Shown one piece after another: positions 26,416-35,787 of a DNA stretch of 64,000 nucleotides. Both the position numbers and the translations under genes were made by a program. Origin of the DNA: Mycobacterium sp. (GTDB lineage: Bacteria > Actinomycetota > Actinomycetes > Mycobacteriales > Mycobacteriaceae); contig NZ_PKEK01000050.1 of NCBI RefSeq assembly GCF_002863225.1, positions 124,001-188,000 on the forward strand, written 5' to 3'. A model generated the notes under the pieces. The model made no database searches. It was given only the letters and a program-made list of their open reading frames with translations, and was not told the DNA's origin. Within the stretch, counting starts at the first letter, position 1. Each line of letters starts with the position of its first letter.

Positions 26416-27356
26416 CAGGACTGCGATGTGGTGAGAGCCGATCGCCAGTCGGTGATCGCCATCAGCCGGCCAGTCGACGCGAGCGTGAGAAAGAGCGTCC
26501 GTTCGTCATTGCCGAGGGTGAGGTTGGTGGTCATGGGATCATCGAGCCGTAGCGCCCCCAGCAACTCTCCGGACGGCGAAAACGCCGTCACCCCACCGAC
26601 ACCCAGAGTTGCCACCAGGATGGTGCCGTCACCCGCCACGCACAGCCCGTCCGCGCCACCGATGTTCAGCGGGCCCCCGCTCGGGACCGTCGCGAGACCG
26701 CGACCGCCGGCGATGCGCCCAGGCCCGGACAGCTCGAACTCCCACACCCTGCGGGTGCGGGTTTCGGCGACGTAGACGCGGTTGCCGTCCGGTGACAGCG
26801 CGACTCCATTCGGCATTTCGAGGGGGTAGACCACCTCCTCGAGCCGACCGTCGGCCGTTCCGTAGAGCAATCCGGTCATGGTGCGGCTTCGTCCCTGCGT
26901 AGTGCCCCCGTCGGTGACGTAGAAGCCACCCTCGCGATCGACGGAGATGTCACTCGGCCGGACCAGAGGTGTCGAACGTCCACCCCGGGCGGTGAATTCG
27001 GTCGCAAGTGTCGTCACCGCACCATCGGGGTCGACGATTTGGAGTTGCGGCACAACCGGATCGCCGGCCGGGCCCACCGGCCGGAATAACTGAGCGCAGC
27101 CGGGAAGGTCATACGGCCACCAGCCGATCCCGAAGGTGGAGCCACCGTTCTGGCAGACCACCAGGCGGCCGTCGGGAAGCAACCCGACGCCGTTGGGGCC
27201 TCCCCCGACGTCGGCGAGGAGTTCGGCTGAGCCGTCGGGCTGCAGCCGCGTGATACGGCCGGCGGCCATCTCGGACACGACGACCGATCCGTCGGGGTAG
27301 GCGATCGGACTCTCCGGGAATTCGAGTCCCATTGTCAGACAATGAATCTCAACCAT
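26415..27356 (-). CDS. SMP-30/gluconolactonase-like beta-propeller protein
   Basis: A 313-aa beta-propeller. Repeated blades such as SPIAYPDGSVVVSEMAAGRI, GPNGVGLLPDGRLVVCQNGG, PSDISVDREGGFYVTDGG and MPNGVALSPDGNRVYVAETR match the SMP-30/lactonase/strictosidine-synthase-like group, with E and N/D residues placed for a divalent metal. It may hydrolyse a lactone formed in the pathway. The ATG at 27356 overlaps the SnoaL-like gene by 8 nt; in-frame sequence upstream is low-complexity and lies within that gene. Confidence 0.85.
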   Translation of the reverse strand: MVEIHCLTMGLEFPESPIAYPDGSVVVSEMAAGRITRLQPDGSAELLADVGGGPNGVGLLPDGRLVVCQNGGSTFGIGWWPYDLPGCAQLFRPVGPAGDPVVPQLQIVDPDGAVTTLATEFTARGGRSTPLVRPSDISVDREGGFYVTDGGTTQGRSRTMTGLLYGTADGRLEEVVYPLEMPNGVALSPDGNRVYVAETRTRRVWEFELSGPGRIAGGRGLATVPSGGPLNIGGADGLCVAGDGTILVATLGVGGVTAFSPSGELLGALRLDDPMTTNLTLGNDERTLFLTLASTGRLMAITDWRSALTTSQS

Positions 27357-27879
27357 CCGCTCGGCTCCGCCACCAATCGGAGAACACCGGGTCGGCCAGC
27401 GGGATGTCACCGACCCCGATCTGGCTGCGCGGCCAGTTCGCGGCGTCCTGAGCGAAGGGTGAACGCTCGTGCCGTGTGCCGTACCAGAGCCGATGACGGC
27501 GGTGTGCAAACAGCCATCGGCCGTCGACCCGCTGGTAGCGGTCCTCGTAGCGGATCAGCTGATCGATGAATCCGTCGGCACGAGTCTGGGCATAACAGTG
27601 CGCCCACACTCGTCCGGTCGCAGAAGTCTCGTCCTGCAGATCGATCTGGTGATTGGCTACCAGGATGACCGCGAACAGGCTTCCATTCATACTCTCGGCC
27701 ATAGCATTGCGCAGACCCTCGGGGCCATCTCCGTAGGCCCCGAAGCGCGCTGTCGGCGCGAACAAGTCCCCCATCGCGGCAGCGTCGCGCGCTTCGACTG
27801 CGGAGGCGTACCGGATCGGCAGGGTGCGTATTTCGTCGCGAGCCAACAGCGCTGCGAGAGCCCTCTCACTCGCGGACAC
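27349..27879 (-). CDS. SnoaL/NTF2-like protein
   Basis: A 176-aa cone-shaped NTF2-like protein: LLARDEIRTLPIRYASAVEA at the N-terminus, then DLFAPTARFGAYGDG and RYEDRYQRVDGRWLFAHRRH. These small enzymes include polyketide cyclases, ring-hydroxylating dioxygenase beta subunits and steroid isomerases. The GTG start immediately follows the SDR stop, so it belongs to the operon 29484-24940. The exact activity is unknown. Confidence 0.8.
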   Translation of the reverse strand: MSASERALAALLARDEIRTLPIRYASAVEARDAAAMGDLFAPTARFGAYGDGPEGLRNAMAESMNGSLFAVILVANHQIDLQDETSATGRVWAHCYAQTRADGFIDQLIRYEDRYQRVDGRWLFAHRRHRLWYGTRHERSPFAQDAANWPRSQIGVGDIPLADPVFSDWWRSRADG

Positions 27880-28656
27880 TCAGCCTCCCGTCACGTTGAT
27901 GTCTTGGCCGGTGATCGCCGCCGCCGCTTCCGAGGCGAGCCACATCGAGACTTCGGCGACTTCATCGGGTTGCACCAGCCGGCCCAGCTTGTTGAGTGCG
28001 GCGAGTCGCCGGCGGAGTGCGCCGGCGTCGATGCCGTCCTGCGCGGCGCGGCGTGCCACATAGTTGTCGAACAGCTCTCCCGCAACGCTTCCGACGACGA
28101 TCGTGTTGACCCGGATACCCGTCGTGCCGACCTCGAGCGCCAGCGTCTGGGCCAAGGCGGTCAGAGCGAGTTTGGCTGCCGCGTAGTGCGCCTTGCGCGG
28201 CTGCACGCTTCGCGCCGCGGCCGACGACACGAACTGCACGTTACCGTGTTGAGCGGGAATCATCGCCTGGCACAATGCTTCTCGCGTCAGTACCATCGGA
28301 GCGACAAGGTTGGTGGCCAGCACATCTCGCCAATTGGCTACCGTAGCTTCGCTCACCGCTTGGTCCGTTCCCGGAACAGCGGCGTTGTTGACGAGCACGT
28401 CGAGCCGGGACCAGCGATCCATGACCGCGCCGACGACCTCGTGACATTGCGCTTCGTCCCGGATGTCGGCGACGTGCACGGCTGCGACGCCACCCTCATC
28501 CGAGATGGCCTCCGCGGTCACCTCGAGTTCCTCAGATCGCCTTGCCACCAGCGCAACCCGAGCGCCGCGACGCGCGTAACGTCGTGCCAGCACTCGGCCG
28601 ATCCCACCACTGGCGCCGGTGATCACCGCCACCTGCCCCGCGAACTCGGCATCCAT
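27880..28656 (-). CDS. SDR-family oxidoreductase
   Basis: A 258-aa classical SDR: TGASGGIGR coenzyme loop, ARR after strand 2 suggesting NADP(H), NNAAV, FVSSAAARS with the catalytic Ser, and YAAAK. C-terminal ITGQDINVTGG is typical. It lies 6 nt after another SDR and abuts the SnoaL-like gene. Likely dehydrogenates a hydroxy intermediate. Confidence 0.9.
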   Translation of the reverse strand: MDAEFAGQVAVITGASGGIGRVLARRYARRGARVALVARRSEELEVTAEAISDEGGVAAVHVADIRDEAQCHEVVGAVMDRWSRLDVLVNNAAVPGTDQAVSEATVANWRDVLATNLVAPMVLTREALCQAMIPAQHGNVQFVSSAAARSVQPRKAHYAAAKLALTALAQTLALEVGTTGIRVNTIVVGSVAGELFDNYVARRAAQDGIDAGALRRRLAALNKLGRLVQPDEVAEVSMWLASEAAAAITGQDINVTGG

Positions 28657-28662
28657 TCCGCA

Positions 28663-29484
28663 CTAGCCGTCCAGCAGCATCTTCGCCATCGGCGTGCCCG
28701 CCGGGAACACCTCGGTGATGCCCGCGCTGAGATAACCCGAGTCGGTCACCATGGTGATGCCGGTGATCACGCTGGCGGCGTCGCTGCACAGAAACAGCAG
28801 CGGGTAGGCCTGTTCCATGGGCGTCGCCGCCTCCACTCCGACTTTCGCGCGGTAATCAGCGCCGAAATCGAGCCATAGATCGGCATTCGCCTGTGCCAGC
28901 GGGGTGTCGGTGGGGCCGGGACAGATCGCGTTGATGCGGATACCGTCGGTGAGGAGGTCCATGGCTTCCCGCGCTACGTAGGCGCACACCGCCTGTTTGG
29001 TGAACATGTAATGCGCGCAGCCATTGTCGATCGCCCATGCCGTGGCAGTATCGAAATCCTTGATACCGAGAAACTCGTTGAGCTGCGGCATGTTCGACCG
29101 CCACGCCAGGCCCGCAGCCGACGATATGAACCCGATCGCAGCACCGCGCGCGAGCATGCCTTGCTCGCGCAAGCGCTCGATGAGGTAACGGTGTCCGATG
29201 AAGTTGATCCGCTCGATGCCGGGCCCGTCGGCTACGCCCGCACACGCGAAGAGAGCATGGACGGGACCCCCGCCCTCCGCCACCGCGGCGTCAATGCTTT
29301 TGCGATCCGCCAGATTCACCCGGATGACGTTGACGTCGGGTAGATCGCAGTCGGCGTAGTCCATGACGACGACCTCGGCGCCCGCATCCTGAGCCAGCCG
29401 AGCGACGGCATTACCCATCCCGGTGGACCCACCGACGACGAGAACACGCTTGCCTTCGTAGGAGAAGGCGTCGAACAGGCCCAT
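28663..29484 (-). CDS. SDR-family oxidoreductase (3-alpha-HSD-like group)
   Basis: A 273-aa SDR starting at an ATG preceded by GTGGAGG. The loop GGSTGMGNAVAR, an extended region with LNEFLGIKDFD, and the catalytic YMFTK (Y-x3-K) are visible. The insertion between strand 5 and the YxxxK helix and the short DCDLPDVNV stretch resemble the 3-alpha-hydroxysteroid dehydrogenase/carbonyl reductase group. First gene of an operon running to the cyclase. Divergent from the phosphotransferase gene. Confidence 0.87.
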   Translation of the reverse strand: MGLFDAFSYEGKRVLVVGGSTGMGNAVARLAQDAGAEVVVMDYADCDLPDVNVIRVNLADRKSIDAAVAEGGGPVHALFACAGVADGPGIERINFIGHRYLIERLREQGMLARGAAIGFISSAAGLAWRSNMPQLNEFLGIKDFDTATAWAIDNGCAHYMFTKQAVCAYVAREAMDLLTDGIRINAICPGPTDTPLAQANADLWLDFGADYRAKVGVEAATPMEQAYPLLFLCSDAASVITGITMVTDSGYLSAGITEVFPAGTPMAKMLLDG

Positions 29485-29553
29485 GGTGCCTCCACTGCAG
29501 TTGCCACCACCGGTGGGCGGCCGAATCCAGTCACTACAAGAGCACATCATCTG

Positions 29554-29559
29554 TACCAT
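29554..29559 (+). promoter_or_regulatory. -10 box for leaderless phosphotransferase mRNA
   Basis: TACCAT (TAnnnT) ends 6 nt before the GTG at 29566 with no Shine-Dalgarno sequence between. Confidence 0.4.
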
Positions 29560-29565
29560 TGTCTA

Positions 29566-30906
29566 GTGAGACAAGCCGACATGGACGCCGTCGTCGAGGC
29601 GTCGATCTCAGCGAACGTCGGGCCGGTTCGCACCATCTCACGCCAACAGCGTTGGCGGCCCGCGTGGTTCGTCACCGCTGACCGCGGGGGTCGGGATATC
29701 GGGCTCTACGTCCGAGGCGACCGCGAAGGATTCGGCTTCGCCACCGTCGCAGCAGAAGCGTCGATCCTCCGGGTTCTGGAGGCGCACGGCATTCCGGTCC
29801 CGCACGTTCACGGCGAGATCACCGAATTGTCAGCGGTCGTGATGGATCTGCTTCCGGGTGCACCGAATCCGGTCGATGCAAACGATCCTCGTGAGCTCGA
29901 CGCAGTCATGGACGACTACATCGACGCCCTCGTTCGAGCGCACGCCATCGATCCGGCGGCGTTCGACGCTGCGGGACTGAGCGTTCCCGTCGGTACGCAG
30001 GCAATCGCACTCGACTACTTCGAGACCTTCGTGTCGCGGTACCGGAAATTCAAGCAGCGTCCGGAACCGTTGCTGGAGTTCGCGATCGGATGGCTGCGCC
30101 GCAACGTCCCGAAAGACCCCTCGACCCCGAAGTTCGTTCTCGGTGACATCGGTCAGTACATGCACGCCGACGGTCGGATCACCGGCCTGATCGACCTCGA
30201 ACTGGCCCACATCGGCGACGCCTCGCACGATCTCGCGGGCCTGCGGTTGCGCAACGTGACTGAGCCGATGGGCGATCTGGGTCGAGTGCTGCGGCGTTAC
30301 GCAGAGGCATCCGGCACCCCGTTGAATCGGGCCGCGATCGAGTTCCACACCGCGAAATTCGCACTGTGCACGCCGCTGGGTGTCGCGATCGTTCTGCACC
30401 TGGACCTGCCGATGACCGACATCGTCCAGTACATCGAGTGGTTCCACCTGCTGGCGCTGCACGCGATCGAATCGATTGCACAACAAGCCGGCGTCGCGCT
30501 CTCGGACGTGTCGCTACCCGAGCCGCAACCGACGGCCTACCCGGGTGCCGTTACCGGGCTGGCGACGATGATCGAGTCACTCGCGGTGCCCGCCGGCATC
30601 GCCGAGTATCAGAGGACGTCCGTGGCGAACGTCGCGCGGCTGTGCCATCGCGTCAGCGAGTACGCTCACGCCGTCGACACCGCCGACCTCGATGACTTGG
30701 CGCGGCTGCTCGGTAGCCGTCCCACCGACCGCGCGGCAGGCGATCAGGCGCTCGAGGAATTCGTCCGCAACGCGGCGCCGGACCGCGACGCCGCACTGAT
30801 CGAGCTGCTGCACCGCCGGGTGATGCGGCAACTGTTGCTCGTCGAGCCGCTCCTCACCGGAGGACGGATCGGGCATGTGACGCCACTGAGTGACCTGCTC
30901 GACTGA
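29566..30906 (+). CDS. aminoglycoside-phosphotransferase-like kinase (APH fold)
   Basis: A 446-aa protein of the choline/aminoglycoside kinase fold, N-terminal lobe about 20-110 and C-lobe to about 330, then a helical extension. The catalytic loop, normally H-G-D-x4-N, reads VLGDIGQYMH: the Asp (about residue 192) is kept but the preceding His and the Asn are not. The metal-binding DFE-like motif is IDLELAHIGD. Relatives sit among FadE genes in mycobacteria (FadE-associated phosphotransferases). Whether it is catalytically active is doubtful from the motif. Confidence 0.8.
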   Translation: MRQADMDAVVEASISANVGPVRTISRQQRWRPAWFVTADRGGRDIGLYVRGDREGFGFATVAAEASILRVLEAHGIPVPHVHGEITELSAVVMDLLPGAPNPVDANDPRELDAVMDDYIDALVRAHAIDPAAFDAAGLSVPVGTQAIALDYFETFVSRYRKFKQRPEPLLEFAIGWLRRNVPKDPSTPKFVLGDIGQYMHADGRITGLIDLELAHIGDASHDLAGLRLRNVTEPMGDLGRVLRRYAEASGTPLNRAAIEFHTAKFALCTPLGVAIVLHLDLPMTDIVQYIEWFHLLALHAIESIAQQAGVALSDVSLPEPQPTAYPGAVTGLATMIESLAVPAGIAEYQRTSVANVARLCHRVSEYAHAVDTADLDDLARLLGSRPTDRAAGDQALEEFVRNAAPDRDAALIELLHRRVMRQLLLVEPLLTGGRIGHVTPLSDLLD

Positions 30907-30910
30907 GCGC

Positions 30911-31711
30911 TCAGCGGCCCTGGAAGCGGGGCTCGCGCTTCTCGGCGAACGCGGCGACGCCCTCGGTGACGTCATCAGTGCCCGCGACTTGCTCGACGAG
31001 CAGAGCCTCGGTGTGGAACGCCGCCGCCCGGTCGACGTCGAGCGCCTGGTTGAGCATCGCTTTGGCCGCCGCGATGGCTCGGGTCGGCCCGGTAGCCAAT
31101 CGCTGGGCCCACTCCGTGGCGAGTGCCTCCAATTCGCGGTGGTCGGCGACAATTTCGTTGATCAGGCCGATGCGATGCGCTTCGGCAGCCGACAGTTCCT
31201 CGCCGAACAGGATCAGCCGCTTGGCGACGTTGAAGGGGACCTTGCGGGTGAGCAGGTAGGCCGCGCCACCGTCCGGGGCCAGACCGCGCCGCACGAACAG
31301 CTCGATCAGGGTCGCGCTTTCGACAGCGACGACGAGGTCGCACGCGAGCACCATGCTCGCGCCGACGCCGGCAGCGACACCGTTCAAGGCGCAGATCACC
31401 GGTTTCTCGCAGTCCAGTAGTGCCGTGACCACAGCCTGCGAACCCATCCGCAGGATCCTGGCGGCGTCGCCGGCGTTACGGTCCTGGCTGGGCCGCATGT
31501 TTGGATCACGAAGGTTCGGTCCGGTGCAGAAGTGGCGCGCACCGCTTGCCGTGAACACAACGGCGCGGACCTCCGGGTCACCCGATGCGGAGAGCAGGTT
31601 GTCGATGAGGTCGCGTTGCATCGCCCGCGTCACGGAATTGCCGACTTCCGGACGATCGAGCACCAGCCAGCGCACCCCGTGCTCGGTGCGGACGGTCAGA
31701 CCGGTGCTCAC
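30911..31711 (-). CDS. enoyl-CoA hydratase/isomerase (crotonase) family protein
   Basis: A 266-aa crotonase. GARHFCTGPNLRDP forms one oxyanion-hole region and NGVAAGVGASMVLACDLVVA the other. Where classical hydratases have the second catalytic Glu, this reads RRGLAPDGGAAYLL; a PDxGG Asp is characteristic of PaaG-type enoyl-CoA isomerases. GTG start in a GTGA overlap with the P450 stop, so oxidation and CoA-ester processing are linked. Shift of a double bond or ring epoxide isomerisation is possible. Confidence 0.87.
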   Translation of the reverse strand: MSTGLTVRTEHGVRWLVLDRPEVGNSVTRAMQRDLIDNLLSASGDPEVRAVVFTASGARHFCTGPNLRDPNMRPSQDRNAGDAARILRMGSQAVVTALLDCEKPVICALNGVAAGVGASMVLACDLVVAVESATLIELFVRRGLAPDGGAAYLLTRKVPFNVAKRLILFGEELSAAEAHRIGLINEIVADHRELEALATEWAQRLATGPTRAIAAAKAMLNQALDVDRAAAFHTEALLVEQVAGTDDVTEGVAAFAEKREPRFQGR

Positions 31712-32904
31712 AGCGCGACGGGAACGCCGGCCGGCCCCCGCACGGAGTTCGTGTGGACGTAGGTCACGTTGTCCTCGTCCACTTCCCATGTCGGGAAGCG
31801 CTTGAGCGTCTCCTCGAGGGCAACCCTGGCTTCGAGACGAGCGAGTGCCGCGCCCAGGCAGAAATGTGAGCCGTGACCAAAACTGATGTGCCGGATGCCG
31901 GTTCGGGTCACGTCGAAGGTGTCGGCGCGCTCGTACTGACGCTCGTCTCGACCCGCCGAACCGGTCAGCAACGCCACCTTCGACCTGGCCGGTATCACGA
32001 CACCGTGATACGTGGTTTCTCGAATCGAGAAGCGCCCCTGTATCGGCGAGGGAGCGTCGTAGCGAAGCAATTCTTCGACGGCACCCCCGATCAGACCGGG
32101 ATCCGCCACCAGCTTGGCCCGCTGGTCGGGATTGCGCGCCAACGTCAGGGCGGCCCAGCCGAGCAAACGAGCGACGGTCTCGTTGCCCGCGACGTTGATC
32201 ATCGCGATGAACATCAGCAGTTCGCCATCGTCCAATCGGCGCGGCTCGACGTCGGGCGCAACGAGGTCGGAGTCCATCAAGTCACTCACGACGTCAGTCG
32301 TGCGTTGGCCCCGTCGCAAGTCGATCTGCTGCCGGTAGTACTCGAAGAGCTTGGCCGAGGCCTGATCGCCGGCTTCGTTGCGCTCTGGATTGCCCTCGTC
32401 GCGATGCACCTGCGCGTCCGACCACTCCCGCAGGTTGTCGTGATCCCGTTCCGGGAACCCGAGCAGTGAGCTGATCACCATCACCGGCAGCTTGGCCGAG
32501 AAATCACGAACGTAGTCGAATCCGCCGGTACCGACGTACTGATCGAGGTACCCGCGGCACAAGGCGCGAACGTGGTCCTCCAACTTGGCAATTCTGCTGC
32601 GAAAGAATGTGCGATTGACCATCTTTCGCAAGGCGGTGTGGTCGGGCGGATCCATCATGATCATCGCCTTGGGAGATTCCCAGGGATCCTGGGTGATCAT
32701 GTCCAGGGTGATGCCGTGCTCGGAGGAGAACGACTCGGTGTCCAGCGATGCGGCCATGACGTCGTCGAACCTGCTGAGCGCGTAGAAGTCGTACTCCGAG
32801 TTGTAGTAGACAGGCATCTCGTCCCGCATGCGCTTCCACACCGGGTACGGCTCGGCGTGCAGGGTGTGGTCGAAGGGGTCCCAGCGCAGGTCCGTCGTCG
32901 TCAT
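31708..32904 (-). CDS. cytochrome P450
   Basis: A 398-aa P450: I-helix NVAGNETVARLL (about 238), K-helix EELLRYDAP and heme loop FGHGSHFCLGAALARLEAR with Cys near 349. In the I-helix AGxET the usual second Thr is Val, a common variation. The ATG at 32904 has GAGAGGA 8 nt upstream and is preferred to the GTG two codons earlier. Operon with the crotonase downstream; divergent from the crotonase/ACAD pair at 33006. Confidence 0.93.
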   Translation of the reverse strand: MTTTDLRWDPFDHTLHAEPYPVWKRMRDEMPVYYNSEYDFYALSRFDDVMAASLDTESFSSEHGITLDMITQDPWESPKAMIMMDPPDHTALRKMVNRTFFRSRIAKLEDHVRALCRGYLDQYVGTGGFDYVRDFSAKLPVMVISSLLGFPERDHDNLREWSDAQVHRDEGNPERNEAGDQASAKLFEYYRQQIDLRRGQRTTDVVSDLMDSDLVAPDVEPRRLDDGELLMFIAMINVAGNETVARLLGWAALTLARNPDQRAKLVADPGLIGGAVEELLRYDAPSPIQGRFSIRETTYHGVVIPARSKVALLTGSAGRDERQYERADTFDVTRTGIRHISFGHGSHFCLGAALARLEARVALEETLKRFPTWEVDEDNVTYVHTNSVRGPAGVPVAL

Positions 32905-33005
32905 CAACACCGTCCTCTCATGTGGAACACTATTACACCAAATGTCTTATTGCACTACCATGCGCTAGCATCTCAACCACTGCCGGCGTCAAGGAGGACC
33001 TTCAG

Positions 33006-33818
33006 GTGGAATCGCGGGAGATGGACCACGTCATCTACCAGAAAGACGGGGCGATCGCGCGGATCATCCTGAACAATCCGGACCGGGCCAATGCTCAGAC
33101 CTCCGAGATGGTGCACAGCGTCAACGCAGCACTCGACGACGCCCAATACGACTATGACATCAAGGTTGTCATCATCAAGGCCAATGGCAAGGGCTTTTGC
33201 TCCGGCCATGTGCCTGACGGAAGCTACCCGGAATTCAAGGCCGAGCTCGAAGCGTCCGGCAAGGTGTGGCGCTCAGCGGCGCAGCTCTTTCTCTGGCCGG
33301 TGCTCAAGCTCTGGGAGTTCCCGAAACCGGTGATCGCCCAGGTGCACGGCTATGCCATCGGCGGCGGCACCACCTGGGCACTGATCCCCGAGATCACGGT
33401 GTGCAGCGACGACGCCTGGTTCCAGATGCCGTTGGTGCCCGGATTCGGCCTGCCCGGCTCGGAGACCATGTTCGAGCCGTGGGTGTTCATGAACTACAAA
33501 CGTGCCGCCGAATATCTCTACACCGCACAGAAGATCACTGCCGAGCAAGCACTCGATTTCGGGCTGGTCAATCGCGTCGTGCCGGCCGATCGTCTCGAAG
33601 CCGAGGTGGAGGAGCTGGCTGCAAAGATCGCCAAAGCGCCGCTCATCACGTTGCAGGCAACCAAGGCCGGGATCCTGCGGGCGTGGGAGAACATGGGGTT
33701 CCGCACCCATCAGCAGGCCAGCAACGACCTGCAAGCCGTCGTCACCGGCTCCAAGGAGTTCCAGAACTACATGGTGGAGCTCATGAAAAAGGCGGCCAAG
33801 CCGTCAGATCGGGTCTAA
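33006..33818 (+). CDS. enoyl-CoA hydratase/isomerase (crotonase) family protein
   Basis: A 270-aa crotonase with an atypical active site. GKGFCSGHVPDG and HGYAIGGGTTWALIPEITVC are the two oxyanion segments, while the second acid position is in PLVPGFGLPGSETMFEPWVF, which lacks the usual PExxxG. Start GTG at 33006 has AAGGAGG 8 nt upstream; ATG at 33021 is also possible. Followed after 2 nt by an ACAD. Confidence 0.85.
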   Translation: MESREMDHVIYQKDGAIARIILNNPDRANAQTSEMVHSVNAALDDAQYDYDIKVVIIKANGKGFCSGHVPDGSYPEFKAELEASGKVWRSAAQLFLWPVLKLWEFPKPVIAQVHGYAIGGGTTWALIPEITVCSDDAWFQMPLVPGFGLPGSETMFEPWVFMNYKRAAEYLYTAQKITAEQALDFGLVNRVVPADRLEAEVEELAAKIAKAPLITLQATKAGILRAWENMGFRTHQQASNDLQAVVTGSKEFQNYMVELMKKAAKPSDRV

Positions 33819-33820
33819 CG

Positions 33821-35023
33821 GTGCCGCTGACGCCGGTCGTCCAGTTCGGCGGTGGGCCGGCGGTCGAGCAACTTCGCGCTCGGCTGCGAACATGGATCGA
33901 CGAACATCTACCGGACGAATTCCGGCGCACAGCGGCCAATCCCGACTATCTCCCCCGCGACTCCCATGAACGCGCCGTGCGTTTCTGCCAGGCCCTGCAC
34001 GAACAGGGCTGGTTCGTGCCCCAGTGGCCGGTGCAGTTCGGCGGCGGTGGACTCGGCGTTGTCGAGCAGGTGGTGATACGCGAAGAGCTCGCCTACGCCG
34101 GCGCGCCCATGGTCAACACCAACGGCGTCAACATGCTCGCACCCGTGCTTTTTCGCTTCGGTACCCGACAACAGCAGGATGAACATCTGCCGAAAATTGC
34201 ACACTCCGAACGAATGTGGGCGCAGGGTTACTCAGAGCCGGAGGCCGGTTCCGATCTCGCCGCGTTGCGCATGACGGCGCGCCGAGACGGCGACGACTAT
34301 GTGCTCGACGGCCAGAAGACGTGGACAAGTAACGGCGTGCTGGCCGACTGGATCTTCGTGCTGGCCCGCACCTCGCCGCTGGGCGAGAAGCGCCAAGCGG
34401 GAATCTCCTTCTTCCTCGTCGACCTCGACACTCCCGGCATCACCCGCCGGCCGATCCGCTCGATGACGGGCTATCCGACCTTCGCCGAAGAATTCTTCGA
34501 CGCCGTGCGCGTACCCGCAAACAACATGGTGGGCGGCGAGGGTGAGGGATGGAAGGTCGCCAAAGCACTCCTGGTCGCCGAGCGATCCAACGTGACACGC
34601 GCCGCGCAAGCACAGCGCTATCTCGACGAACTGGTCGACTGGTGCCGCGATCAACGAGGCAGCTCGCACGATCCGCTGGCCGACCCGGTCGACCGGCTCG
34701 CACTCGCCCGGGCGGTGGAACGCGTCGAGGTCGGCCGCGCGCTGTCCTACCGGGTGGCGCATCAGCAGGCGGCCGACCAGCTCGATCCCGCATTGCCGTC
34801 GCTGTCCAAGCTCTATCACTCCGAACTGACCGCCGAGCTGCGTCAGTTGGGGGCCAAAATCCTCGGTCCCGCCGGCGCGCTGCTACCCGACGACCCAGAT
34901 GCCTTGTTGCACGGTCACTTCTCCGAGGGGCTGTTGCTGTCACTGCTGCACACCATCGGCGGCGGCACCAGCGAAATTCAGCGCGACCTGATCTCGACAG
35001 CGGGCCTCGGGCTGCCCCGCTAG
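33821..35023 (+). CDS. acyl-CoA dehydrogenase
   Basis: A 400-aa full-length ACAD: WPVQFGGGGLGVVEQVV, GYSEPEAGSDLAALRMTARR, LDGQKTWTSNGVLADWIFVL and GGGTSEIQRDLISTAGLGLPR in order. FadE17/FadE-like single ACAD, complete with FAD-binding motifs. GTG start directly after the crotonase stop. It converges on another crotonase with a 4-nt overlap. Confidence 0.92.
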   Translation: MPLTPVVQFGGGPAVEQLRARLRTWIDEHLPDEFRRTAANPDYLPRDSHERAVRFCQALHEQGWFVPQWPVQFGGGGLGVVEQVVIREELAYAGAPMVNTNGVNMLAPVLFRFGTRQQQDEHLPKIAHSERMWAQGYSEPEAGSDLAALRMTARRDGDDYVLDGQKTWTSNGVLADWIFVLARTSPLGEKRQAGISFFLVDLDTPGITRRPIRSMTGYPTFAEEFFDAVRVPANNMVGGEGEGWKVAKALLVAERSNVTRAAQAQRYLDELVDWCRDQRGSSHDPLADPVDRLALARAVERVEVGRALSYRVAHQQAADQLDPALPSLSKLYHSELTAELRQLGAKILGPAGALLPDDPDALLHGHFSEGLLLSLLHTIGGGTSEIQRDLISTAGLGLPR

Positions 35024-35787
35024 CCGAACTGCGCCCGTCCAGCTGTGGCCGCCGAGCGTTGCTGCGCGACGGTTGCGACGGCGAGCTCCAGCGGATGGAA
35101 CGATGCGAGCTGCGCCGCCTCGACCGATGCCAGCAGTCGCTTGGTCAATTCCACTGCCGCGGGGTCGGCTTCAGCGATGCCGCGTGCGAGCGCGACAGCA
35201 TCGTCGACGGCGGCCCCCGCCGCGGCGATGTCAGTGACCAACCCGCCGAGATGCGCCTCCTCGGCCGACAACCTGTTGCCACGCAACAAGAGTGACGACG
35301 CACGGTGCCTGCCGAGTTGCTGGGTCAACCGCCAGGCCAGTCCCCCGTCGGGCACCACAGCGCGCGCCACGAACGGTGCCGAGAAGAACGCGTCACGGGC
35401 CGCCACCACCAAGTCGCACGACAGCGCGAGACTCCAGCCCAGACCTACCGCCGCGCCTTCGACCGCGGCGATGGTCGGCATCGGCATGTCGCGCAGCTGC
35501 GCCATAACGCGCTGCGCGTGCTCCACCCGACCGGCCGGCGACATCGGCCCGTCACCGTGTGCCGGACCGCTCTTGAGATCGCCTCCTGCGCTGAAGAATC
35601 CGCCGCAACCGGCGATCACGATGCCCCGCGCACCGCTGGCACCGGACAACGCGGTCGACAATTGTGTCCACGACTCGTAGCGCAGCGAGTTCCGCTGCGC
35701 GGGACGGTTCAGCAGGATGAGCGCAACGCCGTCCCGATCCTCGGTGAGGACCAGCTCCGCGGCGTCCGTGGCGGACGGGTCACTCAC
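35020..35787 (-). CDS. enoyl-CoA hydratase/isomerase (crotonase) family protein
   Basis: A 255-aa crotonase: LLNRPAQRNSLRYESW, GFFSAGGDLKSGPAHGDGP, EGAAVGLGWSLALSCDLVVA and then ARAVVPDGGLAWRL. The PDGG Asp again resembles PaaG-type isomerases rather than Glu-Glu hydratases. GTG start overlaps the upstream crotonase stop by 4 nt, so the two crotonases are co-translated. Confidence 0.87.
   Translation of the reverse strand: MSDPSATDAAELVLTEDRDGVALILLNRPAQRNSLRYESWTQLSTALSGASGARGIVIAGCGGFFSAGGDLKSGPAHGDGPMSPAGRVEHAQRVMAQLRDMPMPTIAAVEGAAVGLGWSLALSCDLVVAARDAFFSAPFVARAVVPDGGLAWRLTQQLGRHRASSLLLRGNRLSAEEAHLGGLVTDIAAAGAAVDDAVALARGIAEADPAAVELTKRLLASVEAAQLASFHPLELAVATVAQQRSAATAGRAQFG

Noticed and set aside
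27335..27345. TTGTC-A-GACAA inverted repeat
   Set aside because: Lies inside the SMP-30-like coding sequence, with no promoter next to it.
23332..30914. CTGAGCGCTCAG palindrome at both convergent junctions 23332-23343 and 30903-30914
   Set aside because: Produced by two facing TGA stops with GCGC between them; too short for a stable terminator and likely coincidence.
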